This document shows positions 1 to 8,168 of a DNA stretch of 64,000 nucleotides, piece after piece. Every line of letters begins with the position of its first letter. Within the stretch, counting starts at the first letter, position 1. The position numbers were made by a program, and so were the translations under genes. The notes under the pieces were generated by a model. That model had not been told where the DNA came from. It was given only the letters and a program-made list of their open reading frames with translations, and ran no database searches. Source of the stretch: Halalkalibacter sp. APA_J-10(15) (GTDB taxonomy: Bacteria; Bacillota; Bacilli; Bacillales; Bacillaceae_D); NCBI RefSeq assembly GCF_023017105.1, contig NZ_JALKEV010000011.1, positions 62,001-126,000 of the forward strand. Reading direction: 5' to 3'.

Positions 1-756
1 AATATAACATTTGGTTTAAATAAATGGAGTACGCGTGCCAAGAAGGGGCGTGTTAAAGAAGTGTTAGAGCTAGTAGGGTTAAGTGAATTTGCGAAAAGGT
101 ATCCAAGTGAGCTCTCAGGAGGGCAGCAACAGCGAGTGGCTCTTGCCCGTGCGTTAGCCCCTAAACCTCATGTTGTATTAATGGATGAACCATTCAGCAA
201 CCTAGATGCTGGTTTACGTGAGCGAATGAGATATGATGTGACAGCAATTTTACGAAAAGCGAACACAACAGCTGTTATTGTCACACATGATCAGAAGGAT
301 GCATTTGCTGTTTCTGATCGAGTGGTGGTGATGAACGAAGGGGTTATCCAACAAATTGCCACACCAAGGGATATGTATCGCTGCCCAAAAAACTGCTTCG
401 TTGCTCAATTTGTCGGTAAAACGAACTTGTTAGTGGGCACGCTTTGTCCTGATTTAAAGCATGTTGATACGTATATTGGTCGTGTTACATTGCCTAAGCA
501 AAGTGAGGAGCTTATGGAAAATGTGCGTGTTTCGATTCGTCCCGAAGGTTGTCAATTGGCAGAAAATGGGGGATATTCTGGTCGTGTAGAGCGAGTGACC
601 TATAGTGGTGAATATCAAGAGGTTGAAGTCTTATTAGGCGACAATGAACAAGTCCAGCCTATCGTTGTATACGCTCCGATTGAGCAGGAGATCGAAGTCG
701 GACAGGTCGTCGCTTTTGATATAAAGACTGAATTAGTTGCGCTCGTGGAAGCGTAG
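1..756 (+). CDS. Iron(III) ABC transporter ATP-binding protein, 5' end cut by window
   Basis: ATPase subunit of an FbpC/FutC-type iron(III) importer. The frame is already open at base 1, so the first in-frame ATG/GTG is not the real start and Walker A lies outside the window. Seen: ABC signature SGGQQQRVALARA, Walker B VVLMDEPFSNLD, H-loop VIVTHD, then about 120 residues with the TOBE-like C-terminus typical of Fe3+/spermidine/sulfate ATPases. The next two genes encode an iron-binding lipoprotein and a double permease, which supports the substrate. The order ATPase, then binding protein, then permease is less common than A-B-C. A separate promoter precedes gene 2, so this gene is probably the end of an upstream transcript. 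Confidence 0.85.
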   Translation, partial: NITFGLNKWSTRAKKGRVKEVLELVGLSEFAKRYPSELSGGQQQRVALARALAPKPHVVLMDEPFSNLDAGLRERMRYDVTAILRKANTTAVIVTHDQKDAFAVSDRVVVMNEGVIQQIATPRDMYRCPKNCFVAQFVGKTNLLVGTLCPDLKHVDTYIGRVTLPKQSEELMENVRVSIRPEGCQLAENGGYSGRVERVTYSGEYQEVEVLLGDNEQVQPIVVYAPIEQEIEVGQVVAFDIKTELVALVEA

Positions 757-789
757 GCGTTTGTTTATCATTATTTTGCCCAATATAAG

Positions 790-853
790 TGGTCACTACG
801 AGGTGGATTTTTAGTGTTCTTGGATTGGCTGCCTATTTGTAGTGGCCATTTTA
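790..853 (+). terminator. Possible stem-loop after the ATPase gene
   Basis: TGGTCACTAC (790-799) can pair with GTAGTGGCCA (839-848), allowing one G-U, and is followed by TTTTAT. The loop of about 39 nt is long, so this is a weak terminator candidate. Confidence 0.35.
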
Positions 854-891
854 TATGGAGTATGGAATGTTAACCATATTGCGAAAAAATA

Positions 892-960
892 TTGACAATT
901 GAAATAAGCTCAATTATAATTCAGTCTATGTTATTAATTGAAATTGATAATCACTTTCAA
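892..960 (+). promoter_or_regulatory. SigA promoter with downstream Fur box
   Basis: Perfect -35 TTGACA (892-897), 17-nt spacer, perfect -10 TATAAT (915-920). Just downstream, 938-960 holds a palindrome centred on TGATAATCACTTTCA, which matches the Bacillus 7-1-7 Fur box at all but two of its 14 defined positions. It would lie in the early transcribed region, so Fur-Fe(II) would act as a roadblock or overlap polymerase. It precedes an iron-binding lipoprotein gene, as expected for iron-starvation induction. Confidence 0.75.
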
Positions 961-992
961 TTAAGTGAATAAAATGTATTAGGGGGATCAAG

Positions 993-2120
993 ATGAAAAA
1001 AGGATTAAAGCTTTTACTTGCTAGTTTACTTGTATTGTTACTGTTTGTTGTTGCTGCTTGCGGAGGTAACGATGAAGAGCCAGAAAGTACAGAAGGTGAT
1101 GATCAAGCCGAAGAACAGCCCGTTGAAGATGAAAATGATGACAGTGATGAAGTCGCTGTAGAATTATCAGGGGAACTTGTAGTATACTCTTCACGTAATG
1201 AAAATTTCGTACAAGCGTTATTAGACAAGTTTGCAGATGAAACAGGTGTAACTGTTAATGCGTTACATGGTGCTGATCCACTACAAATTGAAGAAGAGCA
1301 AGGCAATGTACAAGCTGACATTTTTATTTCCAATGATCTTGGTGCATTAGAGTATTTGAATGGTCAAGGTTTATTAGTAGGCTTTGATCCAGAAGGTGTT
1401 GAAACGATTGATGAACAGTTTCGTGCAGATGATAATGCGTGGATTGCATTATCAGCAAGAGCACGAGGATTTATTTATAACAAGGATTTAATTTCAGAAG
1501 ATGAAATGCCTACAAGCATGGAGGATTTATTTGACCCAGAATGGGCAAATGTTGAAAATGGATATGCGATTACTCGTGGTGGTAACGGTGGTATGATTGG
1601 AAACGTTTCAGCGCTACGCTATGAGTGGGGCGATGAGCGTACTGCTGAATGGATTACTGCGATTAAAGATAATGCTGCTGGAATTTTTGAAGGGCATGGT
1701 GATATCCGTCGTGCTGTTGGCGCAGGTGAACATGCATTTGGGCTTGTGAATAATTACTATTATCATCAGCAATTAGAAGAGCCATCTGATAATAATGTAG
1801 GATTTATTTATGCAGATCAAGAGGATGGACAAATGGGTGCGATTGCTAATGCAGCTGGTGTTGGCTTAGTAAATGAAGCTCCAAATGCAGAAAATGCTCA
1901 AGCATTTATCGAATGGGTTCTGAATCCAGAGAATCAATTGGCATTTGTCGGTGAATCTCTTGAGGTTCCAATTAACCCAGATCTTGATCCACCGTATGAA
2001 GCGGCATTACCATTCAATGAATTGCATGTTCAAGACATGCCGTTGAAGGAACTAGGAAATTACTTCGAAGATACAAGAGCATTAATTGAAGAATCAGGGC
2101 TTGATCTTGATTTAAGATAA
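993..2120 (+). CDS. Iron(III) ABC transporter substrate-binding lipoprotein (FbpA/FutA type)
   Basis: Extracytoplasmic Fe3+ receptor. Residues 1-22 form a lipoprotein signal with lipobox VAAC, followed by an acidic low-complexity linker (about 25-55) that tethers the domain. The binding domain starts at ELVVYSSRNE, the usual first strand of Fbp proteins, and contains the run NNYYYHQQ (Tyr255-257), the tyrosine patch that coordinates ferric iron in this family. Length 375 aa is normal plus linker. The start has an AGGGGG ribosome site about 7 nt upstream. The gene is first in a two-gene unit with the permease (22 nt apart) and sits behind a SigA promoter with a Fur box. Substrate Fe3+ is family-based; a ferric complex is possible. 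Confidence 0.9.
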   Translation: MKKGLKLLLASLLVLLLFVVAACGGNDEEPESTEGDDQAEEQPVEDENDDSDEVAVELSGELVVYSSRNENFVQALLDKFADETGVTVNALHGADPLQIEEEQGNVQADIFISNDLGALEYLNGQGLLVGFDPEGVETIDEQFRADDNAWIALSARARGFIYNKDLISEDEMPTSMEDLFDPEWANVENGYAITRGGNGGMIGNVSALRYEWGDERTAEWITAIKDNAAGIFEGHGDIRRAVGAGEHAFGLVNNYYYHQQLEEPSDNNVGFIYADQEDGQMGAIANAAGVGLVNEAPNAENAQAFIEWVLNPENQLAFVGESLEVPINPDLDPPYEAALPFNELHVQDMPLKELGNYFEDTRALIEESGLDLDLR

Positions 2121-2142
2121 TGATGGACTAGGAGAGGGCAGC

Positions 2143-3828
2143 ATGGATAAGCACGATCATAATAAAGAACAAAAACAGCATCAAGCTTATCCTAAGGTTG
2201 GAGAAAATCATTCTCCAACCCTTCTCCATTTTATGAAAAAAAAATGGCTGAATAGCTGGTATGGGAACCCTCCGGGACCTGTTCTTTTATTCGTCGGTAG
2301 TTTAGTTGCACTCATCATGTCGATACCGATTATTTATGTCATTTGGCGCTCTCTATTTGCTGGGAAGGATCGTTGGATGAGATTGCTAGATGGTCGCATT
2401 CCTGAATTGTTGTGGAATACGTTTTCATTGACAATAGCAGTGACCGCTTTTGCTGTCATCATTGGTATTTCTCTTTCATGGTTAGTCGTTCGGACTGATT
2501 TACCTGGGAGGAAAGTGTGGCAATGGTTATTGGCGTTGCCGCTCGTGATCCCACCGTATGTTGGTGCGGTTACATACATTATTGTTATGGGTCCAAGTGG
2601 CTGGCTACGAGATTTGTGGCGCGACATTCCTTTTCTCGTCGAATGGTTTGGACAATATCCGCTTAATATTTATTCATTTTGGGGCGTTTTTTTTGTTTTG
2701 ACAATGTTTACATATCCATATGTGTTTCTTATTGCTAGTGCGTCATTACGAAAGATGAATCGTAATTTTGAAGAGGTGGCTCGTTCTCAAGGGTTAAATA
2801 CAGCGCAGATTTTTTGGAAGGTTAATTTACCATTTTTACGTCCGGCGATCGGAGCAGGGGCGATTCTGATTTCTTTATATGTTCTTTCCGACTTTGGTGC
2901 TATAGCGATGCTCCGGTATGTGACGTTTACAGCTGCGATTTATTTTCAACGTTCGAGCTTTGATACAGCCTCTGCTTCTGTTTTGAGCCTTGTGCTAATC
3001 GTACTGACGATTTTGATCTTATGGATTGAGTCAAGGACGCGGAGGAAAAGTCACTATTATCAAACGAGTAATACATTCCGAGAGCCAGAAATATTATCAT
3101 TAGGAAAATGGAAACCTTTCGCCTTTCTGTATGTTTGTTGTGTGTTTCTCGTTTCAGTTGTCTTACCAATTGCCGTTCTGATTTATTGGTCGGTTATTGG
3201 GATGGGAATGGGTGCTCTTGATGCAAGGTTTTTCGGCTTTGCGTGGAATAGTATACTCGTATCAGGTCTCGCTGCATTATTATGTATGCTGCTAGCATTA
3301 CCGATTATTTATTTGAAATCACGTTATCCATCAGGGTTGACGACTTTCATTGACAAATTAAGCTATGCTGGCTATGCGTTACCTGGTGTGATTGTTGGTT
3401 TAGGAATGATCTTTATTTTTAATAATCATATTCCAGCGTTGTATAACACGTTTTACATGATTGCGATTGCTTTTGTCATTCGCTTCTTACCACAAGCGAT
3501 GCAATCGGGGGAAGCCTCGCTTAGCTTAGTGTCACCTCGAATTGATGAAGCGGCAAGGAGCCTCGGTTATCCACCGTGGAAGGTGATGTTTAAAGTGATC
3601 CTACCAACGATTCTTCCCGGTGTATTAGCAGGGGGGGCGCTCGTATTTGTAAGTTCAATTAAAGAGCTACCAGCTACATTAATGCTAAGGCCGCCTGGCT
3701 TTGATACGCTAGCTGTCCGGGTTTATTTTGAAGCAACAGAGGCGATTTATCATTTGGCTGCACCTGCAGCGTTACTAATTATTGTCGTTTCGGTTATTCC
3801 GTTGCGTTACTTGTTAAAGAAGTACTAA
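2143..3828 (+). CDS. Iron(III) ABC transporter permease, fused double-domain
   Basis: Inner-membrane permease of the FbpB/SfuB type. At 561 aa it holds two BPD_transp_1 domains in one chain, so it forms the whole transmembrane pore. Each half carries an EAA coupling loop: EVARSQGLNTAQIFWKVNLP near residue 210 and EAARSLGYPPWKVMFKVILP near 470. About 12 hydrophobic segments are visible. The N-terminus (1-30) is a polar, His/Lys/Gln-rich cytoplasmic tail, which is unusual but could be a late true start. GGAGAGG lies upstream of the ATG at 2143. It follows the binding-protein gene directly and ends at a terminator, completing an importer with the partial ATPase at the window start. Confidence 0.9.
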   Translation: MDKHDHNKEQKQHQAYPKVGENHSPTLLHFMKKKWLNSWYGNPPGPVLLFVGSLVALIMSIPIIYVIWRSLFAGKDRWMRLLDGRIPELLWNTFSLTIAVTAFAVIIGISLSWLVVRTDLPGRKVWQWLLALPLVIPPYVGAVTYIIVMGPSGWLRDLWRDIPFLVEWFGQYPLNIYSFWGVFFVLTMFTYPYVFLIASASLRKMNRNFEEVARSQGLNTAQIFWKVNLPFLRPAIGAGAILISLYVLSDFGAIAMLRYVTFTAAIYFQRSSFDTASASVLSLVLIVLTILILWIESRTRRKSHYYQTSNTFREPEILSLGKWKPFAFLYVCCVFLVSVVLPIAVLIYWSVIGMGMGALDARFFGFAWNSILVSGLAALLCMLLALPIIYLKSRYPSGLTTFIDKLSYAGYALPGVIVGLGMIFIFNNHIPALYNTFYMIAIAFVIRFLPQAMQSGEASLSLVSPRIDEAARSLGYPPWKVMFKVILPTILPGVLAGGALVFVSSIKELPATLMLRPPGFDTLAVRVYFEATEAIYHLAAPAALLIIVVSVIPLRYLLKKY

Positions 3829-3844
3829 TCGATATTGTCGGTTG

Positions 3845-3905
3845 AAAGAGAGGCTGTAAATACAAGGTGCTTGCCATCTTGTATAATGGCCTCTTCTTTT
3901 TTTAC
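3845..3905 (+). terminator. Rho-independent terminator after iron permease
   Basis: Outer stem AGAGGC/GGCCTCTT, inner stem ATACAAG/CTTGTAT, then TCTTTTTTT. It ends the iron importer transcript. Confidence 0.8.
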
Positions 3906-4099
3906 AGAAATAAAACGATGTTGACGGTGGTGGCGGTTTCGTACGTTACACGTTCTCTTTCAGTAAGGCTTTAGCGCTTGTAACACCTGGATTTGACGAA
4001 ATGAACAAGTATGAATGGAAATGAATGATAAGAAAAGGGAATATTTAGAGGTCTTGTATGATATACTGTCCACAAACTAGGATATAAGGAGTTATAACT

Positions 4100-4885
4100 A
4101 TGACAGATCAGGTACCTGTTATTTCATTACGAGGTTTGATGATGAAATATGATGATAAGTATGTCTTACGAGGCATAAATTTAGATGTGTATGAAGGCCA
4201 AATTATTGGCTACATCGGACCGAACGGGGCTGGGAAAAGCACAACCGTTAAAATTATGCTAGGGCTTGTCCGAGGATTTACGGGCTCGGTGCAAGTTCTT
4301 GGAGAAGATATTGCAAATGGAAGAGTCGAGTATAAACGGAAGATTGGTTATGTCCCTGAAGTCGCTGAATTATATGATATGCTGACGGCTCAAGAGTATT
4401 TAACGTTTATTGGTCAGCTGTATGGAATTGAGAAGGAAGCAGCTGATTATAAAGCGCGTCGACTAATGAAGCAATTTGAATTGGAGGAGGTCTATTATTC
4501 TCGTATTTCTTCTTTTTCAAAAGGGATGCGTCAAAAAGTTTTACTTATTTCAAGCTTATTACATAATCCTGATGTACTATTTCTTGATGAACCGCTGAGT
4601 GGTTTAGATGCAAATAGTGTGATGGTTGTAAAGGAAGTAATGGCTCAATTGGCCTCTCAAGGTAAAACGATTTTCTATTCATCACATATTATGGATGTTG
4701 TTGAGAAAATTAGTAATCGAATTGTGCTCATTTCGGAAGGGAAGATTATTGCAGATGGGTCGTTCGATGAGCTAAGAGAAAAGAATTTAGAAGGCTCATT
4801 AGAAGAGATTTTTAATGAATTGACTGGCTTTCATGAGCACCGAGAAATCGCAAGTAAATTTGTTTCGATTGTTCAAGAGGTGTAA
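4100..4885 (+). CDS. ABC transporter ATP-binding protein
   Basis: Cytoplasmic ATPase of an ABC-2-like transporter. Walker A GPNGAGKS (about 45), Q-loop, signature FSKGMRQKVLLISSLL (degenerate SKGM), Walker B VLFLDEPLSGLD, H-loop FYSSH. Length 261 aa with a short C-terminal extension after the ATPase core. AAGGAG-type site ahead of ATG 4100. Two bases separate it from the following membrane-protein gene, so the two almost certainly work together as exporter or membrane-remodelling subunits. The substrate cannot be read from sequence. Confidence 0.85.
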   Translation: MTDQVPVISLRGLMMKYDDKYVLRGINLDVYEGQIIGYIGPNGAGKSTTVKIMLGLVRGFTGSVQVLGEDIANGRVEYKRKIGYVPEVAELYDMLTAQEYLTFIGQLYGIEKEAADYKARRLMKQFELEEVYYSRISSFSKGMRQKVLLISSLLHNPDVLFLDEPLSGLDANSVMVVKEVMAQLASQGKTIFYSSHIMDVVEKISNRIVLISEGKIIADGSFDELREKNLEGSLEEIFNELTGFHEHREIASKFVSIVQEV

Positions 4886-4887
4886 GG

Positions 4888-6498
4888 ATGAAGGATTATT
4901 TACTGCTACGTTTATTAGATCGATGTAAAAAAGTATTTCGCTTGTTTGGAGTCGATTTTACTGACATGAGAACGATCTTACAAGTGAAGTTTGAAATGGA
5001 TCAGCGACGTGTTCCGACGGTTTTTGCCGATTCAGCAAAGAAGGAAGATAAGAAAAAGAATCAATTTTTATTATCATTAGGGTTATATGCCCTATTTGGT
5101 CTTATTTTAATTCCCTTTCTCTTTGGTGAAGAGTACTTATTTCAATTAAGTATTGTCTTTTCAATTTATATGTTTCTTGTCATGTCATCGCTAATTTCGG
5201 ATTTCTCAACTGTGCTACTAGATGTGCGTGACCGATCGATTCTAGCAACGAAGCCGATTACTGAGAAGACGTTGGCGGCGGTGAAAGTGATTCATGTCGC
5301 AAATTATTTAATACAATTATCGTTAGCGATTATTGCGATTCCACTTATTGTAGCAATCTCTGTGAAAGGAATTGGATTTGCCTTCTTGTTTCTAAGTAGT
5401 ATCGTTTTTTTAAATTTATTCATTATTGTCATCACAACATTATTATATTTACTAATATTACGTTTCTTTAATGGTGAAGTGCTGAAGGATATGATTAATT
5501 ATGTTCAAATTGGACTTTCTATCGCGCTGATTGTTGGGTATCAAATTGTTGTTCGTTCATTTGAATTTGTCGATTTGAACATAGAGTTTCAAGCAGCGTG
5601 GTGGCAATTTTTCTTACCGCCTATCTGGTTTGCGGCACTATTTGAGCTCATTTTAAATCAGGTTGTAAATGCATATTTTATTAGCTTTACGAGTCTAGCG
5701 ATTTTCGTTCCTATTGTGGCGATGGTCTTTTACGCACGATTCATGCCAACCTTCGAATATTATTTGCAGAAGCTTGACAGTCATGAGAGAAATACGAGGG
5801 AACGAAAGAAAAGATGGCTTACGTGGATATCAAATATCATCTGCTCTAGTAAGGATGAACGAGCCTTTTTCCATTTTGCTAGTATTGTCATAAAAAGGGA
5901 GCGACAATTTAAGCTTAAGGTGTATCCATCTATTGGTCTTGCACTTGTCTTGCCTTATCTCTTTCTTTTCTCAGAAATGAGAAATAGCACTTGGGGAGAG
6001 ATCGCAAGTAGTCAGTGGTATTTGTCGATGTATTTTACGATTTTGCTCATTCCAACTATAGTCGTAATGGCGGAATATTCTGAAGGCTACAAAGGAGCAT
6101 GGATTTATAAGTCTTCACCGTTAAAAGGGTATCATCTTGCGGTTAAAGGAACACTAAAAGCATTATTAGTAAAGCTAGTGTTGCCGTTGTATGTACTTGT
6201 TTCGATCATTTTTCTTTGGATCTTCTCGATTAGAATTATTCCTGATTTAATTGTATTGATCTTTTCAAGTATGCTCTATATGGCCATTTGTCAGCTGGCT
6301 GCTGCGCGTATAAAGCGTCCTTTCTCCAAATCATTTAAAGTTATTCAAGATAGTAAAGGGTGGCAAATGCTCGGCTTAGTCTTATTAGGTGGTGTATTTT
6401 TCTTAGGTCATTACGTTAGCCTACAGTTTACTGGTGGGGTATATGGTTATTTACTTATGGTAATAGTTGCGAATTGGCTCGCATGGAGGCGGATTTAG
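4888..6498 (+). CDS. ABC transporter permease-like membrane protein
   Basis: Large polytopic membrane protein (536 aa) with roughly 10-12 hydrophobic segments in two blocks (about residues 60-290 and 345-535), separated by a charged cytoplasmic loop rich in Arg/Lys (about 290-345). No binding-protein-dependent EAA motif is seen, so it resembles ABC-2/exporter-type permeases. It follows the ATPase gene by two bases and is its obvious partner. I do not recognise the specific family or substrate. Confidence 0.75.
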   Translation: MKDYLLLRLLDRCKKVFRLFGVDFTDMRTILQVKFEMDQRRVPTVFADSAKKEDKKKNQFLLSLGLYALFGLILIPFLFGEEYLFQLSIVFSIYMFLVMSSLISDFSTVLLDVRDRSILATKPITEKTLAAVKVIHVANYLIQLSLAIIAIPLIVAISVKGIGFAFLFLSSIVFLNLFIIVITTLLYLLILRFFNGEVLKDMINYVQIGLSIALIVGYQIVVRSFEFVDLNIEFQAAWWQFFLPPIWFAALFELILNQVVNAYFISFTSLAIFVPIVAMVFYARFMPTFEYYLQKLDSHERNTRERKKRWLTWISNIICSSKDERAFFHFASIVIKRERQFKLKVYPSIGLALVLPYLFLFSEMRNSTWGEIASSQWYLSMYFTILLIPTIVVMAEYSEGYKGAWIYKSSPLKGYHLAVKGTLKALLVKLVLPLYVLVSIIFLWIFSIRIIPDLIVLIFSSMLYMAICQLAAARIKRPFSKSFKVIQDSKGWQMLGLVLLGGVFFLGHYVSLQFTGGVYGYLLMVIVANWLAWRRI

Positions 6499-6540
6499 TT
6501 GAATGATGTAAAAAAACATATTTTTCTTGTCGGAATTCTA

Positions 6541-6569
6541 TTGACTTCTTTTCGATAAGGTATTAAAGT
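6541..6569 (+). promoter_or_regulatory. SigA promoter of the SAM-riboswitch operon
   Basis: -35 TTGACT (6541-6546), 17-nt spacer, -10 TAAAGT (6564-6569). Transcription would start near 6576, about 30 nt upstream of the riboswitch P1 stem. Confidence 0.6.
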
Positions 6570-6607
6570 TAGATTATTCATTTTTGACAGAAAATTAGAT
6601 AAATAGA

Positions 6608-6725
6608 CTCTTATCAAGAGTGGCAGAGGGACTGGCCCGATGACGCCCAGCAACCGTTCTTACTTGAGAAACGGTGCTAAATCCTGCAAAGTATGACGGC
6701 TTCATACTTTGAAAGATGAGAGAGG
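6608..6725 (+). promoter_or_regulatory. SAM-I (S-box) riboswitch aptamer
   Basis: Classical S-box landmarks in order: CTCTTATCAAGAGTGGCAG (P1 5' side and kink-turn), AGGGACTGGCCCGATGA, CCCAGCAACC, GGTGCTAAATCCTGC, and the closing GAAAGATGAGAG that pairs with the opening CTCTTATC. A variable hairpin lies between (AACCGTTCT/AGAAACGGT; GTATGA/TCATAC). SAM binding stabilises P1 and permits the following terminator. At low SAM the 3' strand AGAGAGG is free to pair with CCTCTCT of the terminator arm as antiterminator. This places the downstream transporter under methionine/SAM starvation control. Confidence 0.95.
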
Positions 6726-6745
6726 ATTTCAATCATAGCATGATG

Positions 6746-6777
6746 AACCTCTCTTTATGGATAAGAGAGGTTCTTTT
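6746..6777 (+). terminator. S-box regulated intrinsic terminator
   Basis: AACCTCTCTT and AAGAGAGGTT form a perfect 10-bp stem with a TATGGAT loop, followed by CTTTT. It is the expression platform of the SAM-I riboswitch. Confidence 0.9.
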
Positions 6778-6828
6778 GTGGTCAATGAATGATAGTGATG
6801 AAAGAAAGAGAAAAGGGGAGCTGGAGAA

Positions 6829-7950
6829 ATGAAGAAAGTATTGAAACATGCGATTGCACCACTTGCACTTGGACTACTTCTTGTAGGGTGTGGTACAGCT
6901 GAAGACACAGGACAAACAGGACAAGCTGGGAGCAATGATAGTGATGTGAGCTTTGAAAGTGTTCCAGAGCGTTTTGCTGAAGGAGAAGATGTAAACATTA
7001 AAGTCATCCGTAAAATCGGTGGTGACGATCATACAGCGCAATTTTTAGCTGGAGCCCAAGAGGAAGGGTCAGCTCTTGGATTTGATGTTGAAACATTTAC
7101 AGCTAATGGAAATACGGAAGCATTTCATGATGCGATTGCACAGGCGGTCAATGGTGACTATGATGGTGTCATTATTTCTCATGGGGATGATCAGGCTACG
7201 ATTGAAGGTGTTCGAGATTTAGTGGATAGTGGAAAAAGCGTTGTAGCGTTTGATTCAGATGGTGGTTTAATAGACATTGAAGGTGTCACATTAACGTCTC
7301 AAGATGATGAAGAATTAGCATCATTAGCGTTAAATCAATTAGTAGAAGATTTTGATGGTGAGGCGAATATTGTTTACCTATGGGTCGATGGATTTCCGCC
7401 AATGGTTAGACGTAATAATGTGTACCAAGAAGTACTTGATAGCCATCCAGGAATTAATGAGCTTGAACGCTTTGGGGTAGCGGCAGAGGATACATCAGTC
7501 CAAACACAGAATGCAGTTTCGGCGATGTTAACTAAGTATCCAGAAGGTGAAATTGATGCGATCTTTGCAACGTGGGATGCTTTTGCGATTGGTGCGACAA
7601 GAGCATTGAAGGAAGCAGGACGTGAGGATATTGCGATTTATGGTATTGATATTTCAAATGCAGATTTACAAGAGCTACAGGAGGAAGGAAATCCATGGAA
7701 GTATACAGCAGCTGTTGATCCGAAATTAATTGGCGCTGTTAATGTGAGAATTTTAGCTAAGAAGCTTGCTGGGGAAGAAACGCCACAAACGTATGACCTT
7801 GAAGCTTCATTAGTATCACAAGATCAATTACTAGGGCAAGAAGAGTCTGTGAATATGGTGAACCTTGCTGATATTATTGAAGGTTGGGGACAATCAGATG
7901 CTTTCGAAGAAGATTGGATGAAAGAGCTTAAAGAGCATTATCAGCAGTAA
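6829..7950 (+). CDS. Sugar-type ABC transporter substrate-binding lipoprotein
   Basis: Periplasmic-binding-protein-4 family (ribose/galactose receptor fold), 373 aa. Lipobox LLVGC near residue 21, then a Gly/Gln/Asp linker. The core begins VNIKVIRKIGGDDHTAQF and shows the GANDVDGVII-like segment GDYDGVIISHGDD and the hinge strands AIFATWDAFAIGATRAL and AIYGIDIS. It is the first gene behind the SAM-I riboswitch and is followed by RbsA-like and RbsC-like subunits. A methionine-salvage sugar such as 5-methylthioribose is therefore the most economical ligand; this is inference from regulation, not from the binding site. A strong double hairpin follows, which typically keeps receptor mRNA in excess over the membrane subunits. 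Confidence 0.88.
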   Translation: MKKVLKHAIAPLALGLLLVGCGTAEDTGQTGQAGSNDSDVSFESVPERFAEGEDVNIKVIRKIGGDDHTAQFLAGAQEEGSALGFDVETFTANGNTEAFHDAIAQAVNGDYDGVIISHGDDQATIEGVRDLVDSGKSVVAFDSDGGLIDIEGVTLTSQDDEELASLALNQLVEDFDGEANIVYLWVDGFPPMVRRNNVYQEVLDSHPGINELERFGVAAEDTSVQTQNAVSAMLTKYPEGEIDAIFATWDAFAIGATRALKEAGREDIAIYGIDISNADLQELQEEGNPWKYTAAVDPKLIGAVNVRILAKKLAGEETPQTYDLEASLVSQDQLLGQEESVNMVNLADIIEGWGQSDAFEEDWMKELKEHYQQ

Positions 7951-7969
7951 AGTTAAAGAGGATCTCTTA

Positions 7970-8015
7970 AAGGAAACTGAAAAAGTAAAAAAAACAAACT
8001 TTTTCAGTTTCCTCT
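7970..8015 (+). terminator. Hairpin between binding protein and ATPase genes
   Basis: GGAAACTGAAAAAGT pairs perfectly with ACTTTTTCAGTTTCC, followed by TCTCTTT. It belongs to the ACTGAAAAAGT hairpin family seen elsewhere in the window. It probably terminates most transcripts after the receptor gene or stabilises its 3' end. Confidence 0.75.
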
Positions 8016-8019
8016 CTTT

Positions 8020-8061
8020 GGGTGTCTAAAAGCGGAGTTAGAGCTCTTTTAGACACCTCCT
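8020..8061 (+). terminator. Second stem-loop in the same gap
   Basis: GGTGTCTAAAAG pairs with CTTTTAGACACC around an 18-nt loop and is followed by TCCTTATG. With the previous hairpin it forms a tandem 3' structure behind the receptor gene. Confidence 0.55.
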
Positions 8062-8168
8062 TATGTTTGAAGAACTGAAAAAGGTTTTTTATCTATTGCT
8101 ATTCCCTCAGCTAAGTGGTGAGGATGTTGAAAGAGTATGAGTAAAAGACGTAAGGTGGGGAAATCGTC

